Positions 1-5,516 of a stretch of DNA of 5,516 bases are shown here, piece after piece. Both the position numbers and the translations under genes were made by a program. The DNA is from Mariprofundus sp. GTDB taxonomy: Bacteria; Pseudomonadota; Zetaproteobacteria; Mariprofundales; Mariprofundaceae. The stretch is from the NCBI GenBank assembly GCA_021772845.1, contig JAJFLF010000328.1, positions 1 through 5,516 on the forward strand, written 5' to 3'. Each line of letters opens with the position of its first letter. The stretch's first letter is position 1. Under the pieces are notes generated by a model. The model searched no databases. It was not told where the DNA came from and saw nothing but the letters and a program-made list of their open reading frames with translations.

Positions 1-2069
1 TCCGGATGCGCTTTTTCGACCTCATCCAACAACAGCACACAATAGGGCTTACGACGCACCGCTTCAGTCAACTGCCCCCCCTGTTCAAAACCAATATAAC
101 CAGGAGGTGCTCCCAGCAGTCGTGAAACTGCGTGTTTCTCCATATATTCGGACATATCGATACGTACCATATTATCTTCAGCATCAAACAGGGTGCGTGC
201 CAAGGTACGTGCCAACTCGGTTTTACCTACCCCGGTTGGACCTAAAAAGAGAAACGAACCAATCGGTTTGTGTTGATCACGAATACCTGCACGAGCTCGC
301 AACACAGCATTAGAGACAGCCGCTACTGCTTCTTCCTGGCCAATCACCCGCTCGTGCAACACAGACTCTAAACTCAATAACTTTTCACGTTCTCCCTGCA
401 TCAAACGCGTCAGCTGAATACCAGTCCAACGCGCCACCACCTCAGCGATTTCCTCTTCACTGACTTCTTCACTGATTAAACCTTCGCGCTCTTTCTCGAC
501 CTGCTCAAGCTCTGCCAACTGCTTCTCTAAAGCGGGTAGCGTGCCGTAACGCAGGCTGGCTGTTTTCTCCAAGTCATAACTGCGCTCAGCTGCCTCAATA
601 TCAAGCTTTGTCTGTTCAATCTGTTCACGCAGCGCTTGAACCTGACCCTTGGCACCCTTCTCCTGCTCCCAACGCGCTCGCATGATATCACGCTGCTCCT
701 GCAGCTCGACCAGCTCTTTACGTAACACTTTCAATCGTTTGCTACTGGCTTCATCTTTTTCTTTCTTAAGCGCGGTCTCTTCAATTTCAAGACGCATCGC
801 CCGCCTGGAGACTGCATCGAGTTCAGCTGGCATAGAATCCATCTCTGTGCGAATAGAAGCACAGGCCTCATCAACCAAATCAATGGCTTTATCAGGCAAA
901 AAACGATCTGAAATGTATCGGTCAGACAACGTCGCAGCTGCCACCAGCGCTGCATCAGAAATACGTACGCCGTGATGCAATTCAAATCGCTCCCGAATAC
1001 CTCTTAAGATTGAAATCGTGTCGGCAACATCAGGTGCATCGACTACTATAGGCTGGAAACGCCGCTCCAAAGCGGCATCTTTTTCAATATACAGACGATA
1101 TTCGTTCAAAGTCGTAGCACCAATACAATGCAACTCACCACGTGCCAACATCGGCTTGAGCATGTTACCGGCGTCACTGCTCCCCTCGGTTTTTCCCGCT
1201 CCGACAATGCTATGTAATTCATCAATAAACAGCAGTGTACGCCCTTCTGATGCTTTAATTTCCTGCAGCACCGCTTTCAAACGCTCTTCAAATTCTCCCC
1301 GATATTTAGCACCAGCCATCAGTGATGTCATATCCAGTGAAAACAGCGTGCGGTTTTTCAGACCTTCCGGTACATCTCCGGATACAATGCGCTGAGCCAA
1401 GCCTTCAGCAATAGCCGTCTTGCCGACTCCCGGCTCTCCGATCAACACCGGATTATTTTTAGTTTTGCGCGACAGAATACGAATCACAGAACGAATTTCT
1501 GTATCACGACCGATGACTGGATCAAGTTTGCCAGAACGGGCCAACTCAACCAGATCACTGCCATATTTTTTCAGTGCTTCATATTGTGATTCAGGAGAAT
1601 CTGTCGTCACCCGTTGATTACCGCGCACCCTAGTCACCACTTCAAGAAAAGATTCTCGCGTGATGCCTTCTGCTTTAAATATCTTACCGGCATCGCTGTC
1701 ATCTTTCTCATCAATAAACACCAGCAACACGTGTTCAACTGAAATAAAATCATCCTGCATACGATCTGCTTCTTCAGCTGCGTGTGCTAACAGGGTCTGT
1801 AAACGTTGGGTGATGTATATTTTATCTATCTCAAAGCTCTGCCCACTAAGCTTCGGGCGCCTAGACAGGGATTGCTGAAGCTTCGATTTGAATACGTTGA
1901 TATCTTTGCCAGCCTGCTCAAGTAATCGCGGGGCAAGACCATCAGCCTGAGCCAGCAATTCTGCCAGCAGATGCTCACCGTCAACTTGCTGATGTGACAA
2001 TCGTGCCGCCAATGTCTGACTGGCAGCCATGGCTTCATTCATCTTTTGGGTCATCCGGCTCAAATCCAT
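1..2069 (-). CDS. clpB: ATP-dependent disaggregase ClpB (Hsp100), 3' end missing
   Basis: Cytosolic hexameric AAA+ chaperone that, with DnaK/DnaJ/GrpE, pulls polypeptides out of stress aggregates. The frame stays open to the left edge and encodes 689 complete residues of an expected ~860. Visible in order: Clp N-terminal repeat domain (about 1-150); first AAA+ domain with Walker A GEPGVGKT (211-218, K217), pore-loop Tyr256 in AKYRGEF, Walker B FIDELH (D283, E284) and arginine fingers R336/R337 in LERRFQ; charged coiled-coil middle domain (about 410-530), which separates ClpB from ClpA and ClpC; second AAA+ domain with Walker A GPTGVGKT (610-617), pore-loop Tyr658 in GAPPGYIG and Walker B ending DEVEKAHP (D682, E683). 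All catalytic residues seen are intact. From memory, numbering is offset by a constant five residues from E. coli ClpB. ATG at 2069 is chosen because the family N-terminus begins there and GGAG lies 7 bases upstream. Wording such as VRGNQRVT and VDEACASIRTE is closer to the non-enterobacterial ClpB type. Confidence 0.98.
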   Translation of the reverse strand, partial: MDLSRMTQKMNEAMAASQTLAARLSHQQVDGEHLLAELLAQADGLAPRLLEQAGKDINVFKSKLQQSLSRRPKLSGQSFEIDKIYITQRLQTLLAHAAEEADRMQDDFISVEHVLLVFIDEKDDSDAGKIFKAEGITRESFLEVVTRVRGNQRVTTDSPESQYEALKKYGSDLVELARSGKLDPVIGRDTEIRSVIRILSRKTKNNPVLIGEPGVGKTAIAEGLAQRIVSGDVPEGLKNRTLFSLDMTSLMAGAKYRGEFEERLKAVLQEIKASEGRTLLFIDELHSIVGAGKTEGSSDAGNMLKPMLARGELHCIGATTLNEYRLYIEKDAALERRFQPIVVDAPDVADTISILRGIRERFELHHGVRISDAALVAAATLSDRYISDRFLPDKAIDLVDEACASIRTEMDSMPAELDAVSRRAMRLEIEETALKKEKDEASSKRLKVLRKELVELQEQRDIMRARWEQEKGAKGQVQALREQIEQTKLDIEAAERSYDLEKTASLRYGTLPALEKQLAELEQVEKEREGLISEEVSEEEIAEVVARWTGIQLTRLMQGEREKLLSLESVLHERVIGQEEAVAAVSNAVLRARAGIRDQHKPIGSFLFLGPTGVGKTELARTLARTLFDAEDNMVRIDMSEYMEKHAVSRLLGAPPGYIGFEQGGQLTEAVRRKPYCVLLLDEVEKAHP

Positions 2070-2076
2070 TTCAGTT

Positions 2077-2080
2077 CTCC
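2077..2080 (-). promoter_or_regulatory. Shine-Dalgarno site of clpB
   Basis: GGAG on the minus strand, with 7 bases between it and the ATG at 2069-2067. It is the best ribosome site near this gene and supports the chosen start. No in-frame start codon occurs just upstream of that ATG. Confidence 0.8.
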
Positions 2081-2089
2081 ATACTCATC

Positions 2090-2119
2090 TATATGGGGAC
2101 CAGGGATCAGGAATCCAAG
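2090..2119 (-). promoter_or_regulatory. Putative sigma-32 (RpoH) heat-shock promoter of clpB
   Basis: On the minus strand, CTTGGA (2119-2114) is followed after 15 bases by CCCCATATA (2098-2090). The known sigma-32 consensus is CTTGAA, about 13-15 bases, then CCCCATNTA, so the -10 element matches fully and the -35 differs at one base. The expected transcript start is near 2083, leaving a leader of only about 14 bases that just contains the Shine-Dalgarno site. The -35 element lies inside the last codons of the kinase gene and its stop codon falls in the spacer. clpB is a classic RpoH-regulated gene, which makes the match meaningful. Spacing is at the long end, and no start site has been measured. 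Confidence 0.7.
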
Positions 2120-4761
2120 CTCACACCAAAATCAACATTTGTAACACCCAATCGCGCAACTTCAGATAACAGCGTATTCCGAGTGTATGGTTTCTTCATA
2201 AATCCAGCCAAACCATGGAGCCTCAGACGCTCAACCGCATCTGTATCGAGAAAACCACTACTTAACACGATGGTTGCATCAGGGCTAATAGCTCGAATAG
2301 CGTGGAATGCCTGTTCTCCATCCATCTTCGGCATGGTCAAGTCCATCAATACCAAAGCAATCTCACTGGCATGTTGGCGAAACATATTTACAGCCTGCTC
2401 GCCATCATCGGCACTGAATACACGAATGCCTTCTCTCTCAAGCAAACGTTTTGCGACCTCTCTCACTGCATCTTCATCATCCACCAACAGTACCGCACCG
2501 CACACATCAGGCTGCACACTCATCTCCATAGTTTGCAGTTCAGGCTCAGGTTTATCCGTAGCCAGCAGAGGAAGAAAAACAGTAAAACTGGAACCCTTTT
2601 CCGGCTCACTATGCAATGCCAATGTGCCACCGTGACTACGCACAATGCCCAACAATGCTGACAAACCCAATCCACTCCCCGTCTCTTTGGTTGTAAAGAA
2701 AGGATCAAAAATACGTAACTTCGTATCCTCATCCATGCCACATCCAGAATCTTTTACCTCTACAAAGGCATACATGCCCGGCTCAAGATCATTGGCCATA
2801 TACATACTGGAGAACTCAAGTGCTGCAAGATGACGCACACCTGTACGCAAATAAATTTCACCGGGATTTCCTTCCATAGATTCTGAGGCATTGGTCATTA
2901 AATTCATTACCAACTGTGTTAACTGGTTTCGATCACCATACACATCGGGCAAACCATCCATTAAGGTTTGATTCAATTTTATTTTCTTGCCAATCACGGT
3001 ACTTAACAGCTCTGAGACTTCGCAAATCAGATCATTAAAGTTCTGATGCCCCATGGTTAAACGACCCTGACCAGAATACGCCAACATCTGTTTCACCAAA
3101 TCAGCTCCACGGCGAGCCGATATAAAAATTTTATCCAGATATTCACGCATTTCACCCTGCGCGGAGGATTCGAGCATGGCCAACTCAGCATTGCCCATCA
3201 CTCCGACCAACATATTATTGAAATCATGGGCAATTCCACCAGCCAACACACCAATACTCTCCATCTTCTGCGCCTGTTGCAGTTGACCAGTTAACTCCTG
3301 ACTTTCCCGTTCAGCTTTTTTACGTTCGTCAATATTGCGAACGTTGCCCTCAAGACCTGCAACCTTGCCATTTTTATCAAGAAAATATTGAGAGTTCACT
3401 TCAACCCACACTCGAGAACCTTCTTTATGCTTCAGACACACTTCAAAATGCTGCAAATCACCGCCACTAGCCTGTAGTGCTTCAAGAAACAGATCACGCC
3501 CACCTTCATCATAATATAAAATACTCAACGGTTTTCCGATCAGTTCATCCCGGTCGTAACCCATTTGCCGTTCACAGGCCAGCGACACCCATATGACTTT
3601 GCCATGAATATCTGCACGGTAATAAGCATCCTGCATATGATCGAGAATATCTTTATACTCATGGGTAATTTGATCAAGTGCTGCTGTTCGTTTGAGAATC
3701 CCCTGCCGCAATTGCAAATTATAGAGATATAAAAACAGCACCAGCAAAAGCAGCGTGGCAAAAATAAGCCAATAACGATAATGCCAAAGCATATTACTAA
3801 CGCTTGTATCTGGTTGATAAATAAATGCATCCCAATCAATCTTCATAACAGGATGGCCCAGTGATTCAAATGTCGTAGCTATAAATTGCCAGCGTTTCAA
3901 ATTCGAAAAACCCACGGGTATAACATTAGAAAACATCAAATCAGATATTTCCTTGGCCTCATACGTCAAATGCTCAACCGATTTATGCTGGCTATCGTAT
4001 TTTTGCTTAATCAACAGAACAATTTCTTGTTGATGTTCAAGCGCATATTCCCAGCCCCTGCTGCTTGCACGCCTAAAAGCCGCTGCCCGTTCCGGGTTAG
4101 CTTCTATCTCTGGCTCTGTTGTCAGCAGGGTGTCACCGTATAAATCAACGCCGTAATCACGGGGGCGAAACATGTTAAATGCGATATCTTGCTGCTTCAG
4201 CAAAAAACCTTCATTACTACTATAGCCTAAGAAAGCATCCGAACGACCTGCAAGCAAATCATCAAGACTACTTACAGGGAGTTGCTCATAATCATCCTGA
4301 TGAAGCCCTGCTCGATTCAACATCGCTTGCACTTCAACAGTTAAAAAATGCTTTTGCATCATCACGCGCTTTCCACGCAACGCCTCGGGCGATTTTATGT
4401 CGGGTCGAGTGTACATAACCAGGGGAGAGTGCTGGAAGATACTTGCCAAAACTACTAACGGCTCTCCTCCTGCTCGTGATAGCAAAGCCCCTACATTACC
4501 AACTGCATACTGCACATCACCAGCAAGTAGCTCCTTCACAGGATCATGACCTGGGCCACCTTCAATCAACTGGACATGCAAACCTTCATCAGCATAAAAG
4601 CCCTTTTCAAGGGCCGCATAATAACCTGCAAACTGAAACTGATGTTTCCATTTCAACTGAAGACGGACAATATCATCCTGATCTACAGCTGCTGCCTGGC
4701 AGCTTACTGCCGTGGATAAGCACAAAAGATAAAACAGACAAGCATAACGCAGGTACTTCAT
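2107..4761 (-). CDS. Hybrid histidine kinase with NMT1/THI5-type periplasmic sensor, PAS and receiver domains
   Basis: Inner-membrane sensor kinase of 884 residues. Order of parts: signal peptide or N-terminal anchor (about 1-25); NMT1/THI5-like substrate-binding domain (about 30-310), opening with the family signature LKWKHQFQFAGYYAA (36-50); membrane helix (about 330-347); PAS/PAC (about 366-480); short coiled linker; HisKA with H-box GGIAHDFNN (phospho-accepting H512); HATPase_c with N-box around N624, G1 box DSGCGM (671-676), F-box IFDPFFTTK (684-692) and G2 box GSGLGL (695-700); C-terminal receiver with acidic pair D761/D762, phospho-acceptor D807, S834 and K857. All catalytic residues are present, so it should autophosphorylate at H512 and pass phosphate to D807. 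There is no HPt domain, so any further relay needs a separate protein. The fold of the sensor is that of ABC-transporter binding proteins for pyrimidines, taurine, nitrate-like or other small ligands; the ligand here is unknown. A Cys at 21 (AVSC) is a poor lipobox. It starts 14 bases after the small exported-protein gene, with only a weak ribosome site, which suggests coupling. Confidence 0.95.
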   Translation of the reverse strand: MKYLRYACLFYLLCLSTAVSCQAAAVDQDDIVRLQLKWKHQFQFAGYYAALEKGFYADEGLHVQLIEGGPGHDPVKELLAGDVQYAVGNVGALLSRAGGEPLVVLASIFQHSPLVMYTRPDIKSPEALRGKRVMMQKHFLTVEVQAMLNRAGLHQDDYEQLPVSSLDDLLAGRSDAFLGYSSNEGFLLKQQDIAFNMFRPRDYGVDLYGDTLLTTEPEIEANPERAAAFRRASSRGWEYALEHQQEIVLLIKQKYDSQHKSVEHLTYEAKEISDLMFSNVIPVGFSNLKRWQFIATTFESLGHPVMKIDWDAFIYQPDTSVSNMLWHYRYWLIFATLLLLVLFLYLYNLQLRQGILKRTAALDQITHEYKDILDHMQDAYYRADIHGKVIWVSLACERQMGYDRDELIGKPLSILYYDEGGRDLFLEALQASGGDLQHFEVCLKHKEGSRVWVEVNSQYFLDKNGKVAGLEGNVRNIDERKKAERESQELTGQLQQAQKMESIGVLAGGIAHDFNNMLVGVMGNAELAMLESSAQGEMREYLDKIFISARRGADLVKQMLAYSGQGRLTMGHQNFNDLICEVSELLSTVIGKKIKLNQTLMDGLPDVYGDRNQLTQLVMNLMTNASESMEGNPGEIYLRTGVRHLAALEFSSMYMANDLEPGMYAFVEVKDSGCGMDEDTKLRIFDPFFTTKETGSGLGLSALLGIVRSHGGTLALHSEPEKGSSFTVFLPLLATDKPEPELQTMEMSVQPDVCGAVLLVDDEDAVREVAKRLLEREGIRVFSADDGEQAVNMFRQHASEIALVLMDLTMPKMDGEQAFHAIRAISPDATIVLSSGFLDTDAVERLRLHGLAGFMKKPYTRNTLLSEVARLGVTNVDFGVSLDS

Positions 4762-4775
4762 GGCTACACTTTAAC

Positions 4776-5198
4776 TTAACGGGCGGGAAGTTCCACCACA
4801 AAAACTGAGACTTTCGCTACTGTTGCAGGATTAGAATTGGATACTTCAACGATCAAATCATCTTCTCCTGAGGCATTATCAAAGCTTGTCTGAAACTCAT
4901 GGCTACCAAGACTATAGCTGCGCTGCTGCACCTGTGTCTTTTCATTATCTCCCCTGACTCGAACAATGCGAAAAGTCAGCGGCCCCACTGCTTCCGAAAC
5001 CATCGTAACTTCAAAGAACCCCTTCCTGTTAGGCATGTCAAAAAATTCACGTGATTTCTGAAATGGCGGCACATTGGCATCCCGGTAATAAAGGTACTCT
5101 TTCTCAAACTGGGCAGCTTGAACCCAACTCGCACTGCCAACCGACAATACAAACAAAGAAAACAGCACAAACATTACTGATCGCATCTCTAGTTTCAT
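4776..5198 (-). CDS. Small exported protein of unknown family, in a sensor-kinase operon
   Basis: A 140-residue protein that I do not recognise. It starts with a clear signal peptide: charged MKLEMR, a hydrophobic core at about 7-20, and a likely signal peptidase I site after A28 (VQA) or A29. There is no lipobox and no second membrane segment, so the mature ~112 residues should be periplasmic or secreted. The mature part is rich in alternating hydrophobic and polar residues (FFEVTMV, LTFRIVRV, DLIVEVSN, KVSVFVVEL) with Gly/Asn/Asp turns, suggesting a small all-beta, Ig-like sandwich; this is inference. It has no cysteine and no obvious catalytic motif. Its ATG overlaps the TGA of the sigma-54 regulator (ATGA) and it ends 14 bases before the kinase gene, so it is almost certainly co-expressed with both. 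A second in-frame ATG at residue 5 could be the true start, since the ribosome site before the first is weak (GAGG about 13 bases away). An accessory role for the kinase sensor is plausible but unproven. Confidence 0.85.
   Translation of the reverse strand: MKLEMRSVMFVLFSLFVLSVGSASWVQAAQFEKEYLYYRDANVPPFQKSREFFDMPNRKGFFEVTMVSEAVGPLTFRIVRVRGDNEKTQVQQRSYSLGSHEFQTSFDNASGEDDLIVEVSNSNPATVAKVSVFVVELPAR
5195..5198 (-). other. ATGA stop/start overlap (translational coupling)
   Basis: The TGA stop of the sigma-54 activator (5197-5195) and the ATG start of the exported-protein gene (5198-5196) share bases in the four-base string ATGA. Such overlaps normally mean that ribosomes ending the first gene re-initiate on the second. 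The lack of a well-placed Shine-Dalgarno site for the second gene fits this. Confidence 0.75.
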
Positions 5199-5516
5199 GG
5201 GGCTTCATGCACCTCAATATCATATTTATCACACAGGTAACGCATCTTATCTTTGGCTCGATCACCAAAACCAAGCCAACGACCAGCACGCGCTTTGATA
5301 TGCTGATTACGATCCAGCGCAACTTGCACCAACTTCATCTCAAAAGCAGCCACTGCTTTCTCAGCCCGAATGCCCGAATCCGGCAACTGCAGCAACCATT
5401 GTTCCAAAGGGTCTGCATCCTCGTTCACCACCTGCGGCCCCATCAATGAAGGAATGGACTCCACCTGATCGCCAGTCGCCAATACCACCGCACGCTCAAT
5501 TACATTCTCCAGCTCT
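5195..5516 (-). CDS. Sigma-54-dependent AAA+ transcriptional activator, C-terminal fragment
   Basis: The frame enters from the right edge and gives the last 106 residues. It opens with ELENVIERAVVLATGD, a near-perfect match to the conserved end of the NtrC-family AAA+ domain (usual form RELENVIERAVILA.G). After a linker (about 17-50 of the fragment) comes a C-terminal segment at the place of the Fis-type helix-turn-helix: FEMKLVQVAL, then KARAGRWLGF, then MRYLCDKYDI. This matches the pattern of the DNA-binding end of NtrC and PspF relatives, but it lacks the usual Asn before the first helix and seems to have about three extra residues between the LG turn and the recognition helix. The family binds upstream of -24/-12 promoters and drives open-complex formation by RNA polymerase with RpoN. 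The N-terminal regulatory domain (receiver, GAF, PAS or none) lies outside the window, so whether it is a response regulator cannot be told. It overlaps the next gene by 4 bases. Confidence 0.9.
   Translation of the reverse strand, partial: ELENVIERAVVLATGDQVESIPSLMGPQVVNEDADPLEQWLLQLPDSGIRAEKAVAAFEMKLVQVALDRNQHIKARAGRWLGFGDRAKDKMRYLCDKYDIEVHEAP

Noticed and set aside
649..1617. Several plus-strand open frames of 65-125 residues opposite clpB
   Set aside because: They are antisense shadows of an intact, highly conserved ClpB frame, with Ser/Arg-rich low-complexity translations.
2071..2088. Five-codon minus-strand mini-frame (ATGAGT...TGA) ending one base before the clpB ATG
   Set aside because: It could be a coupling leader peptide, but its GGAG is better explained as the clpB ribosome site, and its first ATG lies upstream of the predicted heat-shock transcript start.
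2070..2106. Possible terminator between the kinase gene and clpB
   Set aside because: The 37-base gap holds no convincing GC-rich stem followed by a T-run on the minus strand; the sequence there is better explained by the promoter and ribosome site.
1994..2635. A 213-residue plus-strand open frame spanning the clpB/kinase junction
   Set aside because: It lies antisense to two strongly recognised genes, its protein is Ser/Thr/Asn-rich with no recognisable domain, and it is explained by the codon usage of the opposite strand.
4690..4761. Kinase N-terminus as a lipoprotein signal (Cys21 in AVSC)
   Set aside because: The residue at -3 is Ala rather than Leu, and AAA at 23-25 gives a better signal peptidase I site; the protein already has a membrane helix.

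Overview
All genes in this window run leftward on the minus strand and are tightly packed; no stretch over 300 bases lacks a gene, and I see no RNA gene, mobile element, CRISPR array or long repeat. Read in transcription order (high to low coordinates), the window holds: (1) the C-terminal end of a sigma-54-dependent AAA+ activator, cut by the right edge; (2) a 140-residue exported protein of unknown family, whose start overlaps the activator's stop by 4 bases; (3) an 884-residue membrane hybrid histidine kinase with a NMT1/THI5-type periplasmic substrate-binding sensor, a PAS domain, a kinase core and a C-terminal receiver; (4) the first 689 residues of the disaggregase ClpB, cut by the left edge.

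The organism is most likely a proteobacterium, and a gammaproteobacterium is a reasonable guess. The grounds are moderate GC content, sigma-54 control, the hybrid kinase style, and a sigma-32-type (RpoH) heat-shock promoter in front of clpB. This cannot be settled from the window. The ClpB sequence itself resembles the lineage I associate with Firmicutes, Deltaproteobacteria and similar groups more than the classic enterobacterial ClpB, so it may be a second or transferred copy.

Genes 1 to 3 look like one signalling operon: the overlap and a 14-base gap imply co-transcription and probably translational coupling. A working model, which is inference, is that the periplasmic domain binds a small ligand, possibly with help from the small exported protein. 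The kinase would then relay phosphate through its own receiver toward an output regulator, for which the adjacent sigma-54 activator is the obvious candidate. The stress gene clpB follows after 37 bases. It has its own good Shine-Dalgarno site and a near-consensus heat-shock promoter embedded in the 3' end of the kinase gene, so it can be induced independently, with possible read-through from the signalling operon because no terminator is visible between them.
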